Below are positions 32,001 to 43,900 of a stretch of DNA of 64,000 nt, one piece after another. The notes under the pieces are model-generated. The model did no database searches. It had not been told where the DNA came from and saw only the letters and a list, made by a program, of their open reading frames with translations. The position numbers and the translations under genes were made by a program. The DNA lies in NCBI RefSeq assembly GCF_000224145.3, contig NC_020166.2, positions 51-64,050 on the forward strand, written 5' to 3'. How positions within the stretch are numbered: position 1 is the first letter of the stretch; each line of letters starts with the position of its first letter. This DNA is from Ciona intestinalis (lineage: Eukaryota; Chordata; Ascidiacea; Phlebobranchia; Cionidae).

Positions 32001-34248
32001 ACGAGTGTAACTTTGTGGTTTATTGTTTTTGTTGTTTGCGATTTTTTTCTGAATGAAAATTTGGACAACTCATTAGTGATCACTGGATTGAAGCAATTGT
32101 CGTTAAGTGTCTTGCCCAAAGACACATACGCCCACAATGGTAGCAGCGACGAGGCTTGAACACGTATATTAGAATGATGTTTTTTCCCATAACAGCAATA
32201 ACTTTGGGAAGCTTTCTTGGTCCCCTACTAGTTGGAACGTTCTGTTCTTGGGTTTTCAAGAAAAAGAAAGAAACTTCACAAAAGATAGCAAAGGTCATTT
32301 TTTTTATATGAATTATACTAATGGTGTAACTTAAGTATATATTATTATCTGCCAACAAAAAAGCCTTGGTTTTATTCATAATTTCATGGGATGCACCTTA
32401 TTCATATTTCAACGGTTAGTACACAAAGAATTCTACACATTTATATAACTGTATCCGGTATCTTCTAAAAAGGAGCGTTGTTAATTGTTTAAAACATGAT
32501 TAGGAAATATGGGATATAATGTGCTAAAGGTGTCCCATCTTACTTTACAGACCACAGAAATAACATTATCACCCCTGCAAAAATACAATATGTGAATAAC
32601 TGTAGAAATGTTTCAAATAAGTGTATTTCAAAGATTATGTATTTAAAATTCAACTGTATATTGTTTTTCAATCAAGAACCTTAAACCAACTAATGAGATT
32701 TTTGTGCTAATGATATCCCATTCTACCCCTTTCAGGCTTTAATCGTTTTAGCGTCAGTTGCCCTCCTTGTAACTCTGATAGTCAACAGCATAGTTCAACC
32801 GATCAGTTGGACCTTAACTTGGCAACAGGGAGTCGTAAGTTTAGTTAATATACTTAATTAGGTCAAGTTCTTTTCGATATGGGTGAGGTCCTATATCAAG
32901 ACATGCCATGAGACCTGGGACTTATGCCAGAGTTGGCCCATTACCCCAACATTATATATGCACATTCTATTCTATATGGGTGAGGTCCTACAGTGAGGAA
33001 CGCCATGGAACCTCCGAATTTACCCGGTATTGGCCAGTTTCCCCAACACCCAGGAATGCATGGAACTCACCCAATTTGCATTCTTTTCTCTTATCAAGTT
33101 ACTCATACAACGTGTGCCTAAACTTTCAGATTGTGGCAATAATGCCACCAATTATCTACTTGATCGGGCACTTGATTTGCATGATTCCTCAACTTAAACT
33201 CAACTCCAAAGTTCGCCGCACGGTGGGGATAGAGATCGCACTGCAGAATGTGCGGGTCAGTAAAAAATACCACAATACTTTATATTCATGTGGCAGGGTC
33301 CAGGGATACAAGAAAAGCACACGAATTACGACTATTTTTCTTCGAAATACTTGTTTGGCAAAATATATTAATATATATAGTAGGGTGGGGAAAGATGGGA
33401 CACCTTTAGCACATAACATCCAAATATTCTGATCGTGTTTTAAACAATTAACAGCAGTCTATGGGAGTCGTGAGGATACGGTTTTATAATTAATTGAATG
33501 TTCTTTGTTTACTACCAAATGGGACAAAAAAAAAATAATGAAAAGGTGTCTCATCTTCCCCCATAAAATGGTTAATTTTGAGTTAAATTGACTTTGTAAT
33601 ATTCCTAGATTTGCATATCAGTTCTTACCACAACTTTCCTTGCTACAAGACCAAGGATTTATGGCCAAATTGTTCTGTTTCCAATTCTCTATTACATATT
33701 TCAAGTAAGTATATATACTAATTATATATAGTAAGGTGGGGTAAGACGGTGCATGTTTCATTTTGTTTACTGTCCCATTTAGTAGTTGACAAAGAATATT
33801 TACAAAATGCTTCCACAATTACACCAACCCAGTGGTCCCCAAGAAAAAACAATTACCCAAAAAGTTACATATATGGTAACTCGTAAGCTGGCAAGAGGTG
33901 TATGAAATTAAACACCTGTACTGTTGTTTTCTAGCCACTCAGGATAAATTAAGTTACATTTATTAATTCTTTCAGGTTTATTCATTAAATTAACTTTTAT
34001 TTTGACAATCCCTAAAGCTCTGGTTTCAAACACTACTAAACTACACAAAATATTCCCAACAGATCGGGTACTCGATATTGTACGGTGTGGTGTTGCATGT
34101 CGGGCGTCGATACGGTTTCATACAACTTGAAGAAGAAGAAATGATAGAAGATGAATCGGAAGAAAAAAAAAAGGACGAAAATGAAACGAAAAAAGATCCT
34201 GAAGATGGAAAAGAGAACCCTGCGTATGAAAAAGAAGACAAACTGTAA
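29070..34248 (+). CDS. SLC10-family sodium/bile-acid-type cotransporter, copy 2 (complete)
   Basis: Predicted plasma-membrane Na+-coupled carrier; the substrate (bile acid, steroid sulphate or other) cannot be told. Coding exons: 29070-29079, 29419-29515, 29961-30085, 30434-30569, 31443-31561, 32196-32293, 32736-32834, 33130-33255, 33609-33704, 34063-34248; 1,092 nt, 363 residues, the family's usual length. The N terminus has NIS and NVT glycosylation sites. Exon 3 VGMFGIGLTTDFYKIWYY; exon 4 GCSPGGSVSNVVIYWLDG; exon 7 ALIVLASVALLVTLIVNSIV; exon 8 RTVGIEIALQN, keeping the Glu and Gln of the family Na+-site motif; exon 9 GQIVLFPILYYIFQ, matching the SLC10 last helix region; exon 10 a cytoplasmic tail rich in Glu and Lys, stop TAA at 34246. 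AATAAA at 34320-34325 is a likely poly(A) signal. It lies convergent with ARFGEF. Confidence 0.9.
29214..29300. mobile_element. Family A fragment in SLC10 copy 2 intron 1
   Basis: Left-end remnant (ggttggggtaaaacgggaca) and tggtagtaaacaaagaa. A matching remnant lies at about 23668-23740 in copy 1, so it predates the duplication. Confidence 0.5.
29635..29795 (+). repeat. Two family C units
   Basis: In SLC10 copy 2 intron 2, around tcctcgtatggcaggcaacg. Confidence 0.55.
30590..31235 (+). repeat. Tandem array of about seven family C units (~100-bp period)
   Basis: The module gacagtcgttataacacg recurs near 30611, 30712, 30813, 30908, 31007, 31116 and 31214, each followed by ttatacatcttgtg-like and accacgtatgtaact. 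It fills SLC10 copy 2 intron 4. Confidence 0.85.
31690..32170. repeat. Two family C copies, inverted relative to each other
   Basis: An inverted copy (31690-31915) meets a forward copy (31920-32170) that ends in the tRNA-like head (acgaggcttgaacacg), in SLC10 copy 2 intron 5. Confidence 0.55.
32390..32550. mobile_element. Family A fragment in SLC10 copy 2 intron 6
   Basis: Diverged right part, positionally equivalent to 27110-27254. Confidence 0.5.
32875..33070 (+). repeat. Family E repeat, two units
   Basis: Reference description for family E: about 97-bp units with tatgggtgaggtcctacagt, catgccatgggacctg, agttggcccattacccca and gcacattctattcta, usually in tandem. Confidence 0.7.
33376..33575. 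mobile_element. Family A MITE in SLC10 copy 2 intron 8
   Basis: Full length, right end slightly decayed. Confidence 0.8.
33727..33960. repeat. Family A fragment followed by an inverted family C unit
   Basis: SLC10 copy 2 intron 9; gtaaggtggggtaagacgg at the left, aagctggcaagaggtgtatg at the right. Confidence 0.55.
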
Positions 34249-35119
34249 ACGATCCTCTGGAAATTTAAGTCAAGCACTTACATAGTTTTTAAAAACAATT
34301 TGTTTTTTAAAGATCTAAAAATAAAACTTCCGGTAAGCGAGATTGAAAAGAGCATCGAGACATTCAGCAGTTAGATCTGCAGTTTTAACACAAAATTTTT
34401 AAGAAGCTGTTTTTATTTAATTCATGACACTTTTGGCATCTTTAGATTACGTTTATGCATCTCTATCTATGTAGAAATTTTAAATTTCTGTTAGTATTTC
34501 TAATAAGGATTAGATTATACCATGTTTATTGTCACTATCGATAGTTTGATTTTATTGTATGTTAGAGCTATATTCATACCTACACAGCCATATTGTTTCA
34601 ACAGTTATAAATGTAACTTATTTTCATTAGGGGGGCAACAACATTCTTTATAACAAGGGTGTTGTTTTATTCACCTTGTGCCCGCTTACGATTTACCACA
34701 TATGTAACATATGATATGTTACTTGTTTATCCTCGCATGGCGTGGCAAGGTAGTCGTTGTAACATGGGTGTTCTGTTTCAAATACCTTGTGCCTGCTTAC
34801 GAGTTCATACATATGTAACTTTGTGGGTAATTACTAAATAGTTTTTGCGGGATACTTTTTGCAATGTGTGTTTACATACGAATACCTCGTTTTATTTTAA
34901 TGATCATTTTAGTCGTAGTTTAAAGCTAGAAGTGTAACAGTTTCACCACTGTTGGCAAGAAATGCCACACTTTATAGATAAAGCTTATATTTTAGATGAC
35001 TTTCATTAATTTATTGCAGCATTATTCAAACAACATGTTTGTAGATAAAATTCAATATGTTGTGCAGCATTAAATTACTTAATCGACCGGCGACAGACAA
35101 AATTAAATTTATTATGAGG

Positions 35120-35376
35120 CCAGACTGCAGAGTATGGCAGGTGCACGCGCGATTTTTTTACAGACTTTCGGTTATGCACGCCACAATTTGTCCTACGCAC
35201 GCCAATTAATTAAACAAAGAAAAAAATACGTATTAAATTAAGTAAGATTTCCTAACGTGGCTTGAAAATGTACATGCTTTGCACGCAGATTTTTAATGAT
35301 AGCACGCGCGAACGCGAAAAATAACCGTCTTGCACGCGCGAGATCTCGTCAGGAACTGCCATACTTTGCAGACTGG
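35120..35376. mobile_element. hAT-like MITE, 257 bp, with 8-bp target duplication
   Basis: The 21-bp ends ccagactgcagagtatggca and its inverted partner (19 of 21 matching) are flanked by ttatgagg on the left and ttaggagg on the right, an 8-bp duplication with one change. The interior has repeated gcacgc motifs. There is no coding capacity. Confidence 0.75.
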
Positions 35377-35567
35377 TTAGGAGGGGGGTTATACAAATAA
35401 AAATTTGAAAAAATGTATTTTTGTCCGCCGTTGAAATTTGTAAAACTCATGGTTTCTGGAACTTATCATTATATGGTACAATGAAGAAACTGACCATACA
35501 TTAATATTTAATGCAAAAGGTTAAAAATTTTACCAATCTTTTTATTAAACAAAAAAACATGTTTTAG

Positions 35568-35713
35568 TGCTAGTGAATAGTCTTCCCCCCACCTTATTTG
35601 CAAACCACTAACCCCTATAACAACCAACTACCAACTCCCTAACTATCAACACCTAACCCTAACCTAGGGGTTAGTGGTTAGCAAATAAGGTGGGGGGGAT
35701 TCTTCACTAGCAC
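35568..35713. mobile_element. Family B element, nearly palindromic
   Basis: Ends gtgctagtga and ttcactagcac. Both halves contain accttatttgc / gcaaataaggt and the ctaacccct motif in inverted orientation, so the whole element can fold back. Confidence 0.75.
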
Positions 35714-36029
35714 CAATGTTATATGACCAACTTTTTAATGTTCTATTCCATCAATATTTTTATTTACACAAACTTACCATTTCATTGCCTTTGATATTCT
35801 TTAATAAACAAACTGTACACGAATGCTTCTTTACCCTTCTTTCTCTTTTCTTGCTTCATTATTTAAATGGGTCAACATTTGATTTGCTCAGATTAGCTAT
35901 GAGTTAAATAGTTTGGTTATATGGTTTTATAATTCTGTAAACATTTACTTCAGTAAGTTTACTACCAAATGAAGCGATAAAAGGGAGTTATAACATGGAC
36001 CATATGTATATATTATATACTCTTTAAAT

Positions 36030-36480
36030 CGGGGCTATTTTGCTCGTCGCTGCTACCATTGTGGGCGTGTGTGCCTCTTGCGAAAGAAACACTTAACGCC
36101 AGTTGCTCCAATCCCCACAAAGTTACATACTTGGTAACTTGTAAGCGGGCACGAGGTGTATGAAACAGAACAGCTGTGTTATAACGACTGTCATTGCCCC
36201 GCCATGCGAGGATAAAGCAAGTTACAATTATTAGAAAAAACAGAAGTTAAAATTGCCGCCAACTGTTTCTGCAAATGCTGGAAATCGTGACGTCAACGCA
36301 GTGCTTCCCAATGTTTTTGCGCCACGCTCAATCTTGCGCCAGTGTTTCCTTTTATATGAAACAGAATACGCGTGTTATAGCGCTACGCCATGCGAGGATA
36401 AATAAGTTACGTACTTGGTAACTTGTAAGCGGGCGCAAAGTGTATCAAACAGAACACCCGTGTTATGACTGATCGTGTAT
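36030..36480. repeat. Family C copies
   Basis: A longer copy at 36030-36240 with gtagcagcg-type end and gcgggcacgaggtgtatgaa; a rearranged copy at 36350-36480. Confidence 0.55.
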
Positions 36481-37300
36481 TCCAGTGTTAAAGAATTCAG
36501 AATTAAATTAACTTTTAACTTAGACTTCCAAAAAATTACTGCTAAGGCCCTTTACTGTTTTTTATAGACAACAAATACAAAATTTTAAAGGTTCAATATT
36601 TAATTACTGTATATTTTCAATGTTACGACACACCGAACACAAATTGTACCTACTTACATTTGAATTACTAAGCTACTATGAATATATAGTGGCTGCATAT
36701 ATTTGGCTGGTGAGACAGAATTAACAAACCAGCCATTACTAGTTGAAATGTAAATAGGCGAAAATGTTATATAATAGCAATAGTAGTAAGTATAGATAGA
36801 TATATTGGTCGCGAAAGAAGCTAAAATAATATAAAATAACGGACACGAAATGACAAAGTTTGTGAAATTACAATTCTACGACGAACTGCATTGTAGTTCA
36901 TTGCACTCGTGTTAGGTTTCCTGGCTCAAAACATTCTTTGTATTCAGTTTATCCATAAGACACAGTGCATAGCTTTTAACACAACAGTTAGTTTAACAAA
37001 TTTAGGTGAAATCGGTCACTTTTTATGGAAAAAATACAAAATTTCTTGTATTCTTTTTAGAGCGGGATGTTTTCCATCATGATTCGTTGAGATTTCTTCA
37101 CCAAGCCAAGTGAAAATAAAAAGAAAAATAGGACCTCTATGGCTGCTACAAAAAACAATTTTTCGTTTTTTAATGATCTTCGTTTTTGGCGAATCTTCGT
37201 TTTTTGACGAATCTTTGTTTTTCGTTCTTTCAACAATTTTTGTTTTTATATACACACGGAATGCTACCGCTCGATAGGGACCAGAAGGTTGTTAAATATT

Positions 37301-40300
37301 TCACTTTGATTGTTCATTGCATCGGACGAAATATCTTCGAAGCAGAAAACGAACTTCTGGTTTGATTTCATGCAACAGAAGGTCACATAAAGGGGTGTGG
37401 AGGTCGCTTGAAAGTAACGTGAACTGCAGGAAAAGTAGATTTCATTAAGATTTGAAAATATTGCATTTACCCTACTGGTTTGATTATATAAAAAAAGACA
37501 ATTTATAAAACCAGTTCAGAAAATTAATACATTGATTAAAAAACATTGGTTGCAGGAAAAAGTAGATTTCATTAAGATTTGGAAATATTGCATTAGCCCT
37601 GCTGGGTTCGCTATACACAAAGTCACAAAGGACAGTTTATAAAACGGGTTCACAAAATTAATAGATTGAGCAGTAAGTGTTATTACTATGTATGTGTGAC
37701 TACATGAGAGTATATATGAAAGCAGAGTGAACTGGGAAAAAAGGCAGAGTTTTATTAGGATTTCGAAATCATGTTTGTTGTTATATACGTCGTTTTTTTT
37801 ACTCGAGACTAATTTAGGACTCTCCTAGTCATCATAAAAAAATAAAATAAAAAGAAATACTTTATAAAAAGAAAACTGTCCTTACCAACATAAAGAAAAA
37901 TACCTATTTAATAAACCTGGTTTACAAAATTTGTGGTAATAAGCCAACTCTGGCCTACATCTTATATCCCCCAACCCAAAAGGGTCTCTCCTATACAAAA
38001 TATGAATATTTACCTTATCTCTTCCCATCCTTAGCATGCGTGTTAATATTATCAACAATATTGGTGTCCATGAATCTCTATGCGACTCAGATGTTATGAG
38101 AGCAAAATATTTCAATGCGATTTGGCACGTCCTGAAAATTATAAATGTCAAAACAATATGAATGTAACAACACAATTAGTTAATATTTGAAAGACCAAGT
38201 TTTTTAGCAGTTTAAAATTAAACAATTAATTTTTTTACAAAAGCAATTAACTACAATTAAAAAAAATGTAAAAAAGGTAAAACACAATTAGAAACTGAGT
38301 ATATAAATTCATTGTATGTAATGTTACATCATTTTAATAAAAAAAAAAAATTTTTACCAAAACTGTAAATAATTTTTACACACCTGACAAGAACAGTTGT
38401 GATTTTTTCGTCACAATTTTCAGCAAGAGCGAGTCTGAACAAGATTCTTAACGCACAAGCAAGACTGGTTGTTTCTTGTTTGATCAAGTTGGGTTTCGAT
38501 TTACCTTTAAAACCTGAAAAAGTACCATTTTTTAAACAAAATTTTGCCATGATACTGTAGGCCTGTAGGGTATGAGTTCAAAGCCTGGTGTTGCTACCAT
38601 AGGCACCAATGGGGTGGCAGGGGAGGGCATACACTGCATTAATCCGTAAACATTAGCATCAAATTTGTTTTAAAACAATACACGTCTACCAGAAAAAATA
38701 AGGGGGGGGGGGTGAATCAAAAAAATTTCAAAACTCTTTTTTTTCTTGGTTTTAAAAAGGGGGGGGAGGTCGCAACACCTGAACCCCCTGGCTGTGCAAC
38801 TGCACGTCTAACTATCGCTGCATTCCAAGTTAGGCAGCTTGCTACATTGTAAGTCTGAAAAAAATTGAACAGTAATTGCTCTAACCAGTGATAACTAATG
38901 TATTAAAATGCCAGTCACACACAATAAACAAATTGTCAATAAAGTCGCACGAGTTTCGTAAGTGGGTACTTTTAACCCACATTTTTTAACAAAACCTAAC
39001 TTAATTTTTTTTTAAATAACTAAACCAATTCTACTATAAGCCAAAAATCCATTTTCAAATAACCAAACCAAACCTGCTTTCCACAAGTTTGTTCTTTGTT
39101 CGTTGTCAGAATTAAATCGCTTGGCGAGGACATGGGACTCATGGAGGCAACGAACCATGACAAGAAGTTGTTCTTCGTTCAAGCGTGAAAACATCTCGTC
39201 AGGATTACGAACTTCCGTTGTGATGTCACAAGTGTGATCCTAAACCAATCAGAATAGGATATTCATTTAAAAAAATAGTTTTTTTAATGTTTTTACTATT
39301 TAATTCGTTTTATTTTTTTTCCTTAAACCTTTATTTCAACTTATCGTTTTTAATATATTTTTTTACAGCTTAAATTTTTTACAATTTAATTTTTTTATTA
39401 AAATTTTTACAGTTGATGGATTTGAGGATAAATGTAACATACATAAAAAACAAGAAAGCCTTAATAATTATCGCACCTGAGCGATTCGTATGTTTGCCTC
39501 ATCATCGTGCTTTGTGGTGTTGGGGAAAAATAAAATACGGTCGACACATTCTATTAGTTCAGATGTCAATACGCATGATAGTTGCAACTTGAATAACTCA
39601 TCTCTGCCTGTGTTGTAAAGTATTGGTTGTTAGTATTGGTTGATAATAAATAAAACTAGTTTATTTTATAAGGGTAAGGTCTATCGTAGATTTTGGTTCA
39701 TTACTCCGACATTGTATATGCACATTCATTCTATTCTATATGGGTGAGATCCTACAGTGAGACACGCCATGGGCCCTGGGCTTTAAACCAGAGTTGGCCC
39801 ATTACCCCAACATTGTATATGCACATTCTATTCTATATGGGTGAGATCCTACAGTAAGGCATGTCATGGGACCTGAGACTTAGGCCAGAGTTGGCCCATT
39901 ACCCTAACATTGTATATGCACATTCTATTCTATATGGGTGAGGTCCTACAGTGAGGCAGGCCATGGGATTTAAGCCAGATTTTGGGCCATTACCATACAT
40001 TAAACTAAAAGTACATAGTTTTAAAATGAAAAGAAATTCTTTTTCCCATAATCAGAAATAGTAGGGCGGGGAAAATGAGACACCTTTAGCACATAATATC
40101 CAAATATCCTGTTTGTGTTTTAAGCAATTAACAACAGTCTATGGAAGTTGTGAGGATACGGTTTTATAATTCTTCGAATGTTCTTTGTTTACTACCAAAT
40201 GGGACGAGAATCTAGAATGAAAGATGTCCCATCTTCCCCCAACCTATATACAGTTGTGTGAACCCACCATCTTTTTGTTTCCATTCCAAAATATTATTTG

Positions 40301-40951
40301 GCGAGACCATTTTAAATACTTTCTGCATGGTTGAACACGATAACTGCCAAACTTCATCCGTGAATTTTTCTCCGTTTGAAAGAATGAGATTCTCGAAACA
40401 ATTGACACCAGATCGTGCTAATTGTTCATTCTCTGTGATGTCATAATAAACAATCAATTAATATTTATTTAAATTAAAAACAATTTTAGTTCCTTTTTTA
40501 CTAATTGGAGCATATGACACTTGTACAAACTAACCAAGAGGTTATTTTTTGTTTAAAACGTTTAGTTTTTTTAACACAAATTGTTTTTTTTTATCACAAT
40601 TTTTATTACTAAGTAGAAATATTTTTCTGCATCAACAACAAAAAAAATTCTTTGTTAAAATTGTTGGTTAAGTTACAACAATCGTTTATCAACTAATTCT
40701 TTTTTGAGTTAAAATCTGTGAAAAAACTAAACTAAAATTCATAAAACACAATTTTTCTGTGATAAAAATCCCCACCTTTTTCGACACACCACAGCAGCTG
40801 GTTATACACATCAGGTAGTAACGTGGGAGCCAATATATCATAATATTGCGTGAAAACATCACATATAGCGAACAACGCATGGTTACAGGTTGTCGCAAAC
40901 CAATCTGATTTCTCAATTTGTTGTTCGGGTATTTTCATCTGGTCAAAAATC
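37301..40951 (-). CDS. ARFGEF1/2: ARFGEF exons 32-38: C-terminal HDS region
   Basis: Exon 32 [20 protein letters not shown], exon 33 [20 protein letters not shown], exon 34 [19 protein letters not shown], exon 35 [16 protein letters not shown], exon 36 [20 protein letters not shown], exon 37 [20 protein letters not shown]. The last exon (37301-37423) reads [20 protein letters not shown], then FVRCNEQSK and stop TGA at 37301-37303. The exon 33 donor (GATG-gtgggt) is chosen on phase. Exons 32 and 36 have near-identical copies at 28 kb. Confidence 0.93.
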
Positions 40952-43900
40952 CTAGAAAAAAATAATTTTTAAATTAATACAAATTTTCAAATTACCTACA
41001 TTATGTTTTTGAGGATATTTTTGCACGTTTAAGTATTTGAAAAGTTTAACTCTTCTTAAAAAAGTCAAACTCTTTTTAAAAAAGTCAAACTCTTCTTAAA
41101 AAAGTTAAACTCTTTTTAAAAAAGTTAAACTCTTTTTAAAAGGTTCTTACAACTTTTTATTTTCTAAACTTTATTTAATTGTAGCTAGACTTGTTCTGTG
41201 AGCTTGGCTAAATCATTTAATCAGTTTTTCAGTAAAAGTGTTCAATTACCCCAACATTGTATAAGCACATTCATATTATTGTATATGGGTGAGGTCCTAA
41301 AGTGAGGCACGTCATGGGTCCTGGGATTTATGCCAGAGTTGGCACATTACCCCAACATTGTATATGCACATTCTATTCTATATGGGTGAGGTCCTACAGT
41401 GAGGCATGCCATGGGACCTGGGATTTTTATTCTAGGAATGCCGTATTGCCCCTAAATGCCAACTGACCGAGTAAATAAATAAAATCACCTGAAGATAATT
41501 TGAAACAAGTCGTTCCACCAATTCTCCGTGAAAGTATGTCCGTGTGTTTTCATGATCTCGAACATCACTGTGAGACCTCTCGTGCGCACGTCGAGCTTGC
41601 ATCGACTGATGATGCACGACAGCTCAAATAATATGGGGAACCACCCTCGAACCCATACCCGTTCACCCGTGCGAGAGGCCGGGGCTTCGTCCCCGATTAA
41701 ATCCTCAAAAAGCTGCAAAAAAATTATTTATTTATTTTAGTAAAACTATATTTCATTTTAAATGAGTGTATGCAAACAAATATTGTATGTAGGTGATGTC
41801 TTACAGCACGTCAGGGACCTAAGATTTAGGCCAGAGTTGGAGAACCGTCTTGCCCCAACCGATTAAACATAAATCCAAATATTTCACCTCAGGTTTCAAA
41901 GCAACATAATCGGCGCATTGCCGGATAAGACGAATCGCCTCCATGCTCGTATCGGGGAAAGCTGAACAGGAAAACTCACGAAGAGCGGACACCGCATCCT
42001 GGAAGCAGTGGATAATGGAGGAGAAGTAGAACTGGAACGTCTCATCTGGGGAGTGAATAATATTTTAGTACAAAAAAAACATTATTTTTTATATTTTGGT
42101 CAAAGAAAATTCTGGTGAGAATTGAATGTTAGAGTGACCAAATTTTTTAAGAATTTGGCAAAACGGAATATTTTTTTATTTATTTAGTGAAAAAAGTTAA
42201 AATAATAGAGAAGAGCAAACATTTTTGACAAGTATAAGACAACTTATATATATAATTTGAATGAATGTATGTAACCTATTTATCCTCGCATAGTGGGCAA
42301 CGGAAGTCATTATAACACGGATGTTCTGTTTCATACACCTCGTGTGCCTGCTTACAAGTTACTACGTATGTAACTTTGTAGGTGATTCTTTTATACATGG
42401 TTGATAATTTGGACAACCCATTAGTGGCCACTGGGTTGGAGCAATTACCTTTAAGTGTCTTGCCTAAGGACACATAGTTCATTTCAAACAAGTTTGACAC
42501 CGAACTCACTTATAATATTAGCCGTTGTTTCGAACGCAAGTTCCACGATGCTTTCATCTTGATGTGAAGCAGCGATCGTAAACACAGTGAAAATATTCTT
42601 CCACCCTGACTTTATGTTGGACGCCTGGGGGTTGAAAAGGAAATTAAGTCTTAAACCTCAATGCTAGAAGCCTGGAAATTGATAAAGGCATGAAATCAGG
42701 TCCTAACTTTAATGCTTAAGAACATATATGTTGACTTTTTTGTGGCTGTCTAAACATTGGAGAATTTATAACAATTTAAGCTAAAAATGTATAATTTGTA
42801 AGTGGATTAAATATGGTTGGAAAACCTTACAATTAAGTTTAAAATAAATCTAAAGACCCATTAATCCAACTCTAACCATAAACCAATATTTTCTCTGTCT
42901 TAAACTGTAGAACAGCCAAACGAATATATTATATCTTAATTCTTATTCAAAAGGGGGGTAATTACCTGTGAAGACACCATCTGTGCGATACAACGAACCA
43001 CCATATCCTGTATCATTAGGGTCGGGTTATGTTTCATGATATGCTCAAATGGTCGCAAGAAATCCTTTTGGAAACTGAAGCCAGGGAGTTCTCCCTTCTC
43101 GAGGAACTTGGTTGACAATTGTCGTAAGCTGTCAACGGCAAAGAAAGCTACACCCTCATCATCGCTACAGCCAACTGCATTGAAATGCTCGCCTGTGGGA
43201 AATTGCTGTTTAAGGTACGGAGTTCAATACGCGTCAGACAAAACGTTAGAAAAACACGACGTTTCGTTTTCATACAAAATGAGCCGCGAAAAGATCATTC
43301 ACATTATATGTGCCTGGCATAAGTATCTTAAAAAGAATTCCATAATTTCATTACTATTTAAGTTTAGACATGCAAAAGTAAAATCCTGAAAAATATTATC
43401 TACATACAAAGAAAATAAAAAAATATATATATATATCTAAAAAACAAAATAAATAAACATATAAATCCACTCACCCAAAATAGCCCATATTCTTGACCAT
43501 TGTATTCTTATCCTCCCCATGTTGTAATAAGAGATTTCAACGATCTTTTGAAGTGAGAACATCCTTGGGTGGGAGGGGTTGCATAGCTCGCTCAACGACA
43601 CTTTGCTCAACCATTGAACAAAATCAACTGGAAAAAAAAAGTTAATTAAACTTTTATACATAGTTCACATTATAGGATTTGAAAAACTAAATAAATTTGC
43701 TGATTTTTTATTAAATAGGTATTTCTATTTTAGAATTTTGTTAAATTGTGGTTTTAATCATTGTACTAATGAACTACTAAAAAAATGATATTTTAAATTA
43801 TAGACATAAAATCAATTACCAAAAATACTTAGAAAGTCTAAATGTATATACGTGTACATATTTAATTAAAATAATAAAAAAAATTTTACCGATAGCATCT

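Larger units (their letters stand above)
34249..37300. other. Convergent intergenic region between SLC10 copy 2 and ARFGEF
   Basis: No gene supported. It contains the SLC10 3' UTR, family C units (34620-34840; 36030-36480), a hAT-type MITE (35120-35376) and a family B palindrome (35568-35713). The ARFGEF 3' UTR must lie in the right part, but I see no clear poly(A) signal. Confidence 0.6.

Noticed and set aside
32908..33432. 174-codon plus-strand open frame
   Set aside because: Only its part at 33130-33255 is real (SLC10 exon 8); the rest is family E repeat and intron read-through.
35640..35665. Possible interstitial telomere (ccctaaccctaacc)
   Set aside because: Only about two units, and it is the centre of the dispersed family B element.
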